Source: Pseudomonas kielensis (lineage in GTDB: Bacteria > Pseudomonadota > Gammaproteobacteria > Pseudomonadales > Pseudomonadaceae). Taken from it: a DNA stretch of 64,000 bases. The translations under genes and the position numbers were made by a program. The notes under the pieces are model-generated. The model saw nothing but the letters and a program-made list of their open reading frames with translations. It was not told the origin of the DNA and made no database searches. How positions within the stretch are numbered: position 1 is the stretch's first letter; every line of letters begins with the position of its first letter. Positions 53,180 through 61,308 of this stretch are shown in pieces. Location of the stretch: contig NZ_JACMYG010000003.1 in assembly GCF_014236655.1 (NCBI RefSeq), positions 284,779 to 348,778 on the forward strand, given 5' to 3'.

Positions 53180-55558
53180 TTACGGGCAATCGACTCCGGT
53201 CAGCCATGGCTTGCCAAAGTCGGCGGAGTTGATGTCTGGCTGTTCATTGATGTTGTAGAAATTCTGCTTGTAGAGCTTGCCGTTGTACGACACCGGCTCG
53301 CCATAAGTCTGATAGAGCCTGGTGGCGTCCCACGGCGCTGTGTCGGCGCATTGGCCTGGGTCCGGAGGCGCTGTCACCGTGACGGGATGATCGGCCACCT
53401 CGGCCTGGTTTGCGTCATCGACCGCCGTGACGCGGACGCTGTATTGGCCGGCAGTGTCTGGGGCGACAAAGGTTTGCGTCGGGCGGGTTGACGTCTCTGG
53501 GGTGAAGCCTTGCGCGAACCATGAAAAACGTAAATTGCTGCCGGTTGACGCCGTCGCCGACAGCAGCAGCGGCTTGCCCGCCTCAATGGTGCCTGGGCCG
53601 GTAATGACCGGGACCGGGCGTGTTCCATCCTGGCGTGGGCGGATCTTGATCACGTTGGTCGGCGTTCGCAGCGTATGGGTGCCGTCCTGGACTGTCACAA
53701 ACACGGTGGCCAGGACCTCGCTCTGGACCGGCGCGGCGATGAAATGGCCGCTGGCGGCATTGCCTGGCGATCCTTGCAGCGAGGTCGAGGCCGACCATGC
53801 GTAGCTCAGCGGTTTGCCAGTGGCGCTGCGTGCCTCGACCCGTACCGGAACCAGATCGCCCGACACGGCGGTCGCGGGGGTGATCAGCGTTGCGCTGATC
53901 GACGCTGCCTTGAGGGTGAGGCTGTCCGTCAGTGTGATGCTCTGGGTGCCGTCGGACACTTCGACGGAGATGGACATCCTGGTATCGGCGGCCACCGTTG
54001 GCGCCTGAAGTATCAAGGTGGCCTCATTGCCGGTGTCAGGCTTGAAACCTGCGGCATTCCAGCGATAGGTCAACGGTCTGTTGGAGGGCGATTCGGCATG
54101 GATATGGGCGGTGAACGTCTGTGCCGATTGCACTTCTTCTGGCAGGGCCAGGCGTCCGGTGGGCGGCAGATTGGCGTTGTCGGCGAGCATTTTCTGGATG
54201 GCAGCGTCGAGATCAGGCTGCACGCCGATTTCGGTTCGGTTGCCATTGGCTTGCGGGTAGCCGGTGGCGACAAGGTACGCACGTAGCTTTTTCGGTGGGA
54301 GGTTGCCCAGGCCCTTGGCGCGGGCAACACCTTGCAGCGCGGCGACGACGCCAGTAATGATCGGATTGGACGAGGAAGTGCCGCTGTACGTATGGGTGTA
54401 GCCCGTGGTCGGGTTGGTGGCGCTGTGGGTCGTGGTGGTGACCTTGGCGCCCCAACTGAACACGTCGACCCGCCGGCCGTACTGAGAAAAGTATGAGCGC
54501 AATCCGCTATCGGGATTGACCGCGCCGGCATAGATCGAGCCGGAGTCAAACTGGTCTGGATCAAAATACCCACTGAAGTAAGGATGATCCAGGTTGATGT
54601 TGCCGTTGGAGGCCGCCAGGACCACGTGGATCCCTTTTTCCTCGGTCAGATAAGTGATGGTGTCGCGCACCAATCGATTGTATTCAAGCGGCATCATGCA
54701 ATTGGTTGTACAGCCGACGTCCGGAAATGGCGTGTAGTTGTACTGGACCCCCAACTGGATGACGTCGCCGGCTTCCAGGCGCTCAGCCATCTGCACCAAT
54801 CGGGCGTCGCTCCATTGCAGATAACCGACTTGCGCGAGCGGCACGATGCCGGTGGTGCCGAAGCCATTCTCCCGGGACGCAATCACCCCGACGCTGGCGG
54901 TGGCATGATAGTCGGCCACTGCACCGGCCGTCAGTTCCGTATAGGGCGGTGGCAAGTCGATATGTTCGTACGACCAATGAGTGACCTCTGAGGAAATCAC
55001 GCGAATGCCTTGGCCTTTGCCGCCAGGTACTTTCCAGGCCTCCACAGCGTTTACCCCGCCGATAGCGTAGGGCGAGGCGGCTTGCCGGCCTTGCAGGTAA
55101 TGCTGCCTTGGCGTGTAGTCGGGGATTTGCGGGTTGATTCGCCTGATCGGCTCGGCGGTGTCGGCGCGCATGCCATCGACCCGTGGTCCAGGTTCAACTG
55201 ATTCCACTGACGGCAGTTGCCGCAGTTGCAACGTCAGTTGTTTCACCTGCTGTTGGCTCATTGCGCCAACATCGATGACGAAGTAACGATCCAGCCTGTG
55301 CCGTTGCAAGGCCTGCAGACTCTCCACTGTGCGTGTTCTGGAAGGCGGCACGAGGGGTGTGAGGTTCGGGGCCAGGCGTTGGATTTCGGTCAAGGGGGCC
55401 AGGCTGTTGGAGGTGTTGTTTGCCGTGTGGGAAACGATCGCCTCAGGCCTGACGAGCAGGATCAGCTCCTTTGTCGGCAAGTTGGCCGCGCTCGTCAGTA
55501 ACGGCAGGGTCAGCGTGAATAAAAATGCAATCGTCCATCCGTTGTTAATGGCTCTCAT
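53180..55558 (-). CDS. Secreted subtilase-like protein with Ig-like domains and chitin-binding tail
   Basis: A 792-aa secreted protein. The signal peptide is MRAINNGWTIAFLFTLTLPLLTSA. A propeptide-like region runs to about residue 170, then an S8/S53-type domain. The His motif is DYHATASVGVIAS (about residue 218) and the Ser motif SGTSSSNPIITGVVAALQG (about 395). The Asp motif position reads GIRVISSEVTHWSYEHIDL, with Ser where Asp is expected. Three PKD/Ig-like repeats follow (about 455-735). The C-terminal module CADTAPWDATRLYQTYGEPVSYNGKLYKQ resembles a CBM5/12 chitin-binding domain. It is monocistronic, with gaps of about 150 bp on both sides. Confidence 0.82.
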   Translation of the reverse strand: MRAINNGWTIAFLFTLTLPLLTSAANLPTKELILLVRPEAIVSHTANNTSNSLAPLTEIQRLAPNLTPLVPPSRTRTVESLQALQRHRLDRYFVIDVGAMSQQQVKQLTLQLRQLPSVESVEPGPRVDGMRADTAEPIRRINPQIPDYTPRQHYLQGRQAASPYAIGGVNAVEAWKVPGGKGQGIRVISSEVTHWSYEHIDLPPPYTELTAGAVADYHATASVGVIASRENGFGTTGIVPLAQVGYLQWSDARLVQMAERLEAGDVIQLGVQYNYTPFPDVGCTTNCMMPLEYNRLVRDTITYLTEEKGIHVVLAASNGNINLDHPYFSGYFDPDQFDSGSIYAGAVNPDSGLRSYFSQYGRRVDVFSWGAKVTTTTHSATNPTTGYTHTYSGTSSSNPIITGVVAALQGVARAKGLGNLPPKKLRAYLVATGYPQANGNRTEIGVQPDLDAAIQKMLADNANLPPTGRLALPEEVQSAQTFTAHIHAESPSNRPLTYRWNAAGFKPDTGNEATLILQAPTVAADTRMSISVEVSDGTQSITLTDSLTLKAASISATLITPATAVSGDLVPVRVEARSATGKPLSYAWSASTSLQGSPGNAASGHFIAAPVQSEVLATVFVTVQDGTHTLRTPTNVIKIRPRQDGTRPVPVITGPGTIEAGKPLLLSATASTGSNLRFSWFAQGFTPETSTRPTQTFVAPDTAGQYSVRVTAVDDANQAEVADHPVTVTAPPDPGQCADTAPWDATRLYQTYGEPVSYNGKLYKQNFYNINEQPDINSADFGKPWLTGVDCP

Positions 55559-55711
55559 GGCATACCCGGGGCGTTGGCTTTGTTGTCACTCAGCAAATGC
55601 GCAACGCCCGGTATTGGCAACTGTCAGTATTACCAGTGCTGACGAGTGGCCTGGGTCTTCGTAGCGTTCATGTGTCCGGTCCGCAATCCCTGTCAGGCCT
55701 CACAGCAAACG

Positions 55712-57040
55712 CTAGTTCTTGAAGTTGGAATGCTTGCGCCCTTGGTCAAACAGCGCAAACACCACCACCAGCACCCCGGAAATCAGCAAAATCACCGCCA
55801 CGCCATCGGTAGAGTGGGTCGCCGAGTTGGCCACCAACGCCAGCCCGCCCAAGGGCGCCAGACCGCCGGCGATCGCCGTACCGATTTCACGCCCGGTGCC
55901 AAACCCCGAAGAGCGGGTCTGAGTCGGGAACTGACGGCTGAGGAACGAGCCCTGGGGCGCGAACATCATGGGGGCGAGGATCCCGGTGCCGATGGCGATG
56001 GCCAGGTAAATCATCAACGGCTCGCCGGTGTTGAGCAGGGTCAGGAACGGATAGGCGAACAGCGCCGAGAGCAGACCGCCGAGCATCAGTACCTTTTTGC
56101 TGCTCCACTTATCGCAGAGCCAGCCGAAGCACGGCACGGCAACGATCGCCACCAGACTGGCAATGGTCACCGACAACGAAGTGACATGGGCTTCGACACC
56201 CTTGAACTGGGTCAGGTAGGCCAGGGAGAAGGTTTTGAAGATGTAGCTCAGGGCGTTGTAGCCAATCGCCACGAACAGCACCACCACCAGGCCCTTCAGG
56301 TCATTTTTGAACAGCAGCTTGAGCGGCGAAACCTGTTGCTTGGCAACGGTTGCGTCGAGTTCCTTGAACTGTGGGGTTTCCGGAATGCTGCGACGCACCC
56401 ACAGGCCCACGCCCACCAGGACGATGCTGCAGATGAACGGAATGCGCCAGCCGCCGGACAACAGGAATTCATTGCCATTCATGGTCAGCACGTAGACGGT
56501 CAGCGACGACAGCAGCAAGCCCAGGTTCAGGCCCAGGGCCGGCCAGGCACCCTGGCTGCCGCGCTTGCCTTCGCTGGCGTGTTCGTAGGAAGTGACCGCT
56601 GCGCCAGACAGTTCGGCACCCGCGCCCAGGCCCTGGATGATCCGCACCAGCACCAGGATGATCGGTGCCCAGATGCCAATCGAGGCATAGCTGGGAATCA
56701 ACCCGATCAGGGTGGTGCACACGCCCATCATGCAGAAGGTGATGACCAGCACTTGCTTGCGGCCGAAACGGTCGCCCAGGTAGCCGAACAGAATGCCGCC
56801 GAACGGGCGAGCGATGAACCCGATGGCAAAGGTCGAGAAGGCCAGCAGCGAGGCGACTGCGGGGTTGCTCGGGTCAAAGAAGATTTTCGAGAAGACGATC
56901 GCCGCCATGGTGGCGTACAGGTAGAAGTCGTACCACTCCAGCATTGAGCCGAAGATCGTCGCGGCAGCCACCTTGCGCAGGCGTTTTTGCTTCTGGAGTG
57001 GGGTTTCCGGGGCGGTCGGGGCCGCTTGATGTACCGACAT
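55712..57040 (-). CDS. MHS-family MFS transporter
   Basis: A 442-aa major facilitator protein of the metabolite:H+ symporter family (KgtP/ShiA/ProP type). It has 12 TM segments, the signature GSMLEWYDFYLYATMAAIVF near residue 35, and FGYLGDRFGRKQVLV for loop 2-3. AAAGGA precedes ATG 57040. It starts 63 bp after the lhgO stop on the same strand, so it may carry L-2-hydroxyglutarate, 2-oxoglutarate or a related dicarboxylate. Substrate assignment rests on context only. Confidence 0.87.
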   Translation of the reverse strand: MSVHQAAPTAPETPLQKQKRLRKVAAATIFGSMLEWYDFYLYATMAAIVFSKIFFDPSNPAVASLLAFSTFAIGFIARPFGGILFGYLGDRFGRKQVLVITFCMMGVCTTLIGLIPSYASIGIWAPIILVLVRIIQGLGAGAELSGAAVTSYEHASEGKRGSQGAWPALGLNLGLLLSSLTVYVLTMNGNEFLLSGGWRIPFICSIVLVGVGLWVRRSIPETPQFKELDATVAKQQVSPLKLLFKNDLKGLVVVLFVAIGYNALSYIFKTFSLAYLTQFKGVEAHVTSLSVTIASLVAIVAVPCFGWLCDKWSSKKVLMLGGLLSALFAYPFLTLLNTGEPLMIYLAIAIGTGILAPMMFAPQGSFLSRQFPTQTRSSGFGTGREIGTAIAGGLAPLGGLALVANSATHSTDGVAVILLISGVLVVVFALFDQGRKHSNFKN

Positions 57041-57103
57041 CGGTGATTTCCTTTGGTCTTTGTAGTTATTTTTTAGTGGGTGAGGCCACCCGTGCAGCGG
57101 GGT

Positions 57104-58297
57104 TCAGCGATTCTTGAGAATTTTCTCGGCGATCATCTGGCCGATGGGAATGGCCGAGGTCGCGGCCGGCGAAGGGGCGTTGCACACGTGCACCATGCGT
57201 GGCGTCTCGGCGAACAGGAAGTCATGCACCAGGGTGCCGTCGCGCATGACTGCCTGGGCTCGGATCCCGGCTTCATAGGGCAGCAAATCGTCGACTTCCA
57301 GCGATGGGCAGTACTTGCGGCACTGTTCCAGGTAGCCGCGCTTGAACAGCGAATTCTTCATCTCCGTGGTGCCGGAGCCGAGGTTGTTCCAGATGGTTTT
57401 CCAGAAACCCGGAAAGCTCGCGTACTCGGCGACGTCGCGCCAGTTGATCGAGAACTTGCGATAGTTCTCTCGGCCCAGGCCCAGCACGGCGTTGGGGCCA
57501 ACCGTGACGCTGCCATCGATCATCCGCGTCAGGTGAACCCCCAGGAACGGCAGCTCCGGGTCGGGAATCGGGTAGATCAGGTGGTTGACGATCTCATTCC
57601 TGGACGCTGGCAGGCGGTAGTACTCGCCACGGAACGGAATGATCTGATGGTCGATCTTGACCCCGGCCAGCTTCGCCAGGCGGTCGGACTGCAAGCCGGC
57701 GCACGCCACCAGTTGCCGGGCCTGCCAGACCTGGTCGAGGCTGCTGATGGTGACGCTGTCGGCGCTTTCGCTGATCGCGCTGACGCTGGTCTGCAGGCGG
57801 ATTTCTCCCCCCGCGGCCTCGATTACCCGAGCCATGGCCTGGCACACCTGGCGGTAGTCGACAATCCCGGTGGCATCGAGAAACAGCCCGCCCAGGCCGA
57901 CGATGTTCGGTTCGCGGCGGCGCAACTCGGCCGCATCCAGTTGCTCGACTTTCAGGCCGTTCTGTTTCGAGCGCTCGTACAGCGCGTGCATGCGGCTGAC
58001 TTCCAACGGTGTCGAGGCCACCAGCAACTTGCCGCAGACGTCGAACTTGATCCGGTGCTCGGTGCAGAACGCCTTGGTCGCCTCGGCGCCACGCTTGCAC
58101 AGGTCAGCCTTGAGGCTGCCGGGGGCGTAGTAGATGCCGGCGTGGATCACGCCACTGTTGTGCCCGGTCTGGTGTTGCGCCAGCACCGCTTCCTTTTCCA
58201 GGATCAGCAAGGAGGCGCCGGGCTGGCGTTCGAGCAGCGCCATGGCGGTGGCGAGGCCGACGATGCCGCCGCCGATGATGCAATAGTCATAAATCAT
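57104..58297 (-). CDS. lhgO: L-2-hydroxyglutarate oxidase/dehydrogenase
   Basis: FAD-dependent DAO-family enzyme oxidising L-2-hydroxyglutarate to 2-oxoglutarate and passing electrons to the respiratory chain (397 aa). The N-terminal FAD motif is YCIIGGGIVGLATAMALLE, with the family-typical QTGHNSGVIHAGIYYAPGSLKA (about residues 42-63). The C-terminus has GIRAQAVMRDGTLVHDFLF and NAPSPAATSAIPIG. AAGGTGA lies before ATG 58297. The gene follows its own operator and the terminator of the regulator gene. No csiD is present next to it. Confidence 0.93.
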   Translation of the reverse strand: MIYDYCIIGGGIVGLATAMALLERQPGASLLILEKEAVLAQHQTGHNSGVIHAGIYYAPGSLKADLCKRGAEATKAFCTEHRIKFDVCGKLLVASTPLEVSRMHALYERSKQNGLKVEQLDAAELRRREPNIVGLGGLFLDATGIVDYRQVCQAMARVIEAAGGEIRLQTSVSAISESADSVTISSLDQVWQARQLVACAGLQSDRLAKLAGVKIDHQIIPFRGEYYRLPASRNEIVNHLIYPIPDPELPFLGVHLTRMIDGSVTVGPNAVLGLGRENYRKFSINWRDVAEYASFPGFWKTIWNNLGSGTTEMKNSLFKRGYLEQCRKYCPSLEVDDLLPYEAGIRAQAVMRDGTLVHDFLFAETPRMVHVCNAPSPAATSAIPIGQMIAEKILKNR

Positions 58298-58341
58298 GCA
58301 GGTGTCACCTTGGATTGCTGGCAGAGAGTCTGCTTATCAGG

Positions 58342-58352
58342 TTGTCAGACAA
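58342..58352. promoter_or_regulatory. GntR/FCD operator upstream of lhgO
   Basis: TTGTCAGACAA fits the FadR-class consensus TnGTnnnACnA. It is embedded in a 16-base identity (TCAGGTTGTCAGACAA, 58337-58352) shared with the regulator's own upstream region at 59135-59150. Confidence 0.7.
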
Positions 58353-58362
58353 AGTGTTCGGT

Positions 58363-58387
58363 AAAAAAGACGCCGTGTCATGGCGTC
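58363..58387 (-). terminator. Terminator after the lhgO regulator
   Basis: On the minus strand GACGCC-ATGACAC-GGCGTC is followed by six Ts, 18 bases after the regulator stop. It separates the regulator transcript from the lhgO promoter. Confidence 0.8.
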
Positions 58388-58404
58388 CTCGATGTTGCCG
58401 GTAA

Positions 58405-59115
58405 TCAGTCGATGCTGGGCAGGTCAATCTTCAGGCGTGTGGCCGCTGCGCGCAGGTGCGCTTCGGCACAGGCGGCCGCCTGGTAACGGTCGCCAGCGGC
58501 GATGGCTTCGTACAGGGCCTGGTGTTCGCGTCCGGCATCGGCCGAGCCGCCCACCGAGTGCGCTGCGGAGTTTTCCCACGCACGGCGCCGAGCTTCGGCC
58601 AGTTGGCCGCGCAGGAAATCGTGGAAGGCAACGAAGTAGTCATTCTTGCTGGCATCGGCGATTGCGCGGTGGAACTCGACGTCGGCCAGGGCGGCCGCAG
58701 CAAAGTCACTGCGCTTGTCGTGCATTTCCTGCAAGGCACTGCGCATGCGCAGCAGGTCGGCTTCGTCACGGCGCTGGGCGGCGATGGAGGCGGCCTGGGT
58801 TTCGGTCCATAGGCGCATTTCGAACAGTTGCACCAGGTCGGGCTTGCGACCTTTCTGGCTAGGAAAACGGAACACCGTGCCGTTGGGATTCTGGGAAATG
58901 TACGAGCCCAGACCCCGGCGGCTGATCAGGATGCCATCGGCCTTGAGCTGGGCCACGGCCTCACGCACCACCGAGCGGCTGACGTTCAACTGTTCGGTCA
59001 GTTGCTGTTCGGTGGGCAGGCGCGATTCTGCGGTCAGGCGGCCGGATTCGATTTCTTCGCGGATCGCGTTGACCACTCGTTCAACCAGAGAGTCGGGGCG
59101 CTGTAGCTGAAGCAT
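58405..59115 (-). CDS. lhgR: GntR/FadR-family regulator, likely LhgR
   Basis: A 236-aa FCD-type GntR regulator. The winged HTH is at residues 10-75 (RLPTEQQLTEQLNVSRSVVREAVAQLKADGILISRRGLGSYI). The C-terminal helical FCD ligand domain has the metal-type D...H residues (DVEFHRAIADASKN; EHQALYEAIAAGDRYQA). Position next to lhgO and a shared operator suggest the L-2-hydroxyglutarate-responsive repressor known as LhgR in P. putida; that name is assigned by context. Confidence 0.85.
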   Translation of the reverse strand: MLQLQRPDSLVERVVNAIREEIESGRLTAESRLPTEQQLTEQLNVSRSVVREAVAQLKADGILISRRGLGSYISQNPNGTVFRFPSQKGRKPDLVQLFEMRLWTETQAASIAAQRRDEADLLRMRSALQEMHDKRSDFAAAALADVEFHRAIADASKNDYFVAFHDFLRGQLAEARRRAWENSAAHSVGGSADAGREHQALYEAIAAGDRYQAAACAEAHLRAAATRLKIDLPSID

Positions 59116-59139
59116 GAGGAGTGTGGCTCGTAGGTCAGG

Positions 59140-59150
59140 TTGTCAGACAA
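59140..59150. promoter_or_regulatory. GntR/FCD operator upstream of the regulator
   Basis: A second copy of TTGTCAGACAA lies 24 bp before the regulator start, consistent with autorepression. Confidence 0.7.
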
Positions 59151-59159
59151 TGCCCGTGT

Positions 59160-59184
59160 GCTGATTTCTTGTCAAGAAATCAGC
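59160..59184. repeat. Perfect 12-bp palindrome with one-base centre
   Basis: GCTGATTTCTTG and CAAGAAATCAGC flank a single T. It lies between the 3' end of the 117-aa gene and the regulator promoter, ten bases from the operator. No T-tract follows on either strand, so it is not a standard terminator; a protein-binding dyad is possible. Confidence 0.7.
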
Positions 59185-59190
59185 TGTCCG

Positions 59191-59544
59191 TTACAGCTCG
59201 CTCAGGTAGGTGCCGGTGCCCTTGAGGATGTTCTGCAAGGTTTCTTCAACCTCGGCCAGGTCAGCGGCGGCGGTGCTGTGGAAGATTTCCAGGTGATCGT
59301 CACCGTTCAGGGCGTCGGCGTCGGCCGCGGCGATCTCGATCAGCAGGCGGGTAGGGCTGAGGGTGACCTTGACGCCGTCAAGCGTGGAGGGTTCGCCGTC
59401 GAGGGTGATTTCCAGCTCGTCTTCGTCCGGGTAGCGGGTCATCAGGAACATGTCGCCCTGATTGCTGTGGCAGCACAGCATCGCCAGGTTGTCTTCTTCG
59501 TCATCGCACGGGTTGGCGATCAGGTGGGCGGTGGTCAGTTGCAT
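59191..59544 (-). CDS. Small acidic conserved hypothetical protein
   Basis: A 117-aa acidic protein beginning MQLTTAHLIANPCDDEEDNLAMLCCHSNQGDMFLMTRYPDEDELEITLDGE. AGGA lies about eight bases before ATG 59544. The frame stays open 127 codons further upstream, but that part is AT-rich, low in coding character and has no good start. No domain is recognised; the beta-strand pattern and the final helical part (LAEVEETLQNILKGTGTYL) suggest a small soluble fold. Confidence 0.75.
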   Translation of the reverse strand: MQLTTAHLIANPCDDEEDNLAMLCCHSNQGDMFLMTRYPDEDELEITLDGEPSTLDGVKVTLSPTRLLIEIAAADADALNGDDHLEIFHSTAAADLAEVEETLQNILKGTGTYLSEL

Positions 59545-59871
59545 GTGAGCAGTCCTGGCGCGGTGCGCGGTGTTGGCAGGCAAAGGGCGATTTTGCCAGC
59601 CCCGGGCATTTTTTGCTTCGCTAGTTTTGAGCGGGGAATGATTGAAGTCGAACGCTGGAGGGCGCGTTTCAGGAGATTTGTAGGTGTTTTCCTTAAGCCA
59701 AATACTTCGTGTGGCAATGAACGTTCCGCTGTTGTTGTAGGGATAGGAGAGGGCGTAGGAATAACAACGGTTTGCCAGTTTTTGCTTGTTTGCAGCGCTC
59801 TTTGTCCCGTACGTTTGAACCCTCAGTGCAAGGGAGTGCAGGGCAAGTTGATAGATGAGGGAAGGCTTTGA
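59545..59871. other. 327-bp divergent intergenic region
   Basis: Holds the promoters of the divergent genes at 59544 (minus) and 59872 (plus). It is visibly more AT-rich than the DNA on its left. No clear hairpin terminator, repeat or RNA gene was seen. An open frame crosses it on the minus strand but is not supported as coding. Confidence 0.5.
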
Positions 59872-61263
59872 ATGAAACCGTATTTCGAGTTGCTGGGTGA
59901 AGTAAAGCATCTGTCCGAAGAGCAAATAGAGCAGCTTTACCAGCGTTATCTGGCCGGAGAAAAAACCAGCGACCTGATTGCCGAGTACAAGATCCCGGTG
60001 GCGGTCAGAAGTTTATTGACGGTATTGCCGCCGCTGCTCGATAAACAATTGAAGTGTCCCTACTGCAATCTGCCGATGTGGGCGAAACGCTACGCCAAGG
60101 GCACCCCGGCATCGCTCAGGCCCGCGTTCAAGTGTGTCAGGTGTGAACACCGCTCAGTGCCGGTCGGCCAGTACCGGCGCCATAGCCATTGCACCTGCAC
60201 GGCTTGTTACCAAGTCCGGCAGCAGGAGGTCGCCGCCCAGGCCGAGCGCGACCGCGAGCAGCTGCTTAAGCGTTACTCGCCGGGCGGGCCGCCGGTGGCC
60301 TATGCCAGCCTGGGTTTCGTGCAGAAGTTGGCCCTGCTGGCGTTGCTCGAAGGATTCAAGCCGGGTAACGACAGCATCGCCCCGCTGGAGGGGGCGAACC
60401 GCAACGAAAGCCTGGCCCCCAGCGCAGCGACCGCCGAGGAGTTGTTGAAAAACCTCTATGAGGCTGGGGTACTGCGGGTGGACGCCGACTCGGATATCCA
60501 GGCGTTCGATCCAGGGGCCGATTACCGGATCCGGCGGTTCTGTGCCGTGCGCTGGTTACCCAATGTCGCCCTTGACGCTGGTATGCGTTGCCCTTGTGAC
60601 GAACTGTATGGCGCGCTGTACCAGGAATTGTCCGGTGTTGTTCCAGCCAACTGGAAGAGCGAGTTGTATGCCTTGATGTTCAGTCTGGCCCGGGAAGAAT
60701 CGCTAAGTTACATCCGGGTGTTGGCTGAGGAAGTTGATCTGGTGTTTTCCGCCGCCAGTCGCGGTGAAGCGGTAATAGCTCAACTCCTGCAGGACTTTGC
60801 CGTGAGCGAGATTTATTACTTCGCCAAACTGGCAGTCAAAAATGCCGCACACTTTTTTGCCACCGGCAACTCCAAAGGCCGCACCCACGCCTCCAATACC
60901 ATTCCCGGTTACATACTGAGTACCGCTCAACACGCCCTGGCCGAAGGCTGGCGACGACCATCCTATCGTGACTCGCGCGTCACCAAATCCGCACTGCATC
61001 GTTTGCTGTACGACGTAGTCCTCAAGGACAGTAGCGCCGGTTTTGCCAAGTCCCCCGGGGTGTACTGGCGTGACGAACTACTCCCCAGGTTTTTTGCCAC
61101 CTCAACCGGCTACGAAGCAGGGCAGCCATCCGCACACCTGTTCTGCCGCGAGTGCGACTCCTGCAACATCGATGTCTGGATGGACAAAGTGATGCTGCAA
61201 ACGACTTGCTATGACTGCGCGACGGTCAGCCGGTTTCAGGCGGTTTATGAGGTGGAGGATTGA
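59872..61263 (+). CDS. Multi-zinc-finger protein of unknown function
   Basis: A 463-aa soluble protein. A short HTH-like start (LSEEQIEQLYQRYLAGEKTSDLIAEYKIPVAVRSLLTVLPP, residues 15-55) is followed by a zinc-ribbon-like block (CPYC...CVRC, about 62-91) and CTCTACYQ near 105. The long middle region has LLALLEGFKPGNDSIAPLE. A C-terminal cysteine block is CRECDSCNIDVWMDKVMLQTTCYDC (about 428-452). I do not recognise a family. The start resembles transposition or phage-type recognition helices, but no catalytic motif is visible. It is convergent with the DUF6708-like gene, 45 bp apart. Confidence 0.75.
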   Translation: MKPYFELLGEVKHLSEEQIEQLYQRYLAGEKTSDLIAEYKIPVAVRSLLTVLPPLLDKQLKCPYCNLPMWAKRYAKGTPASLRPAFKCVRCEHRSVPVGQYRRHSHCTCTACYQVRQQEVAAQAERDREQLLKRYSPGGPPVAYASLGFVQKLALLALLEGFKPGNDSIAPLEGANRNESLAPSAATAEELLKNLYEAGVLRVDADSDIQAFDPGADYRIRRFCAVRWLPNVALDAGMRCPCDELYGALYQELSGVVPANWKSELYALMFSLAREESLSYIRVLAEEVDLVFSAASRGEAVIAQLLQDFAVSEIYYFAKLAVKNAAHFFATGNSKGRTHASNTIPGYILSTAQHALAEGWRRPSYRDSRVTKSALHRLLYDVVLKDSSAGFAKSPGVYWRDELLPRFFATSTGYEAGQPSAHLFCRECDSCNIDVWMDKVMLQTTCYDCATVSRFQAVYEVED

Positions 61264-61308
61264 TCGGCTCTACGCACTTTCAATCAGCCTGAATGGCTCG
61301 CAGGTCAG

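Noticed and set aside
59545..59925. 127-codon in-frame extension upstream of the 117-aa gene
   Set aside because: It is AT-rich with no conserved start, and overlaps the start of the divergent 463-aa gene; ATG 59544 has a ribosome binding site.
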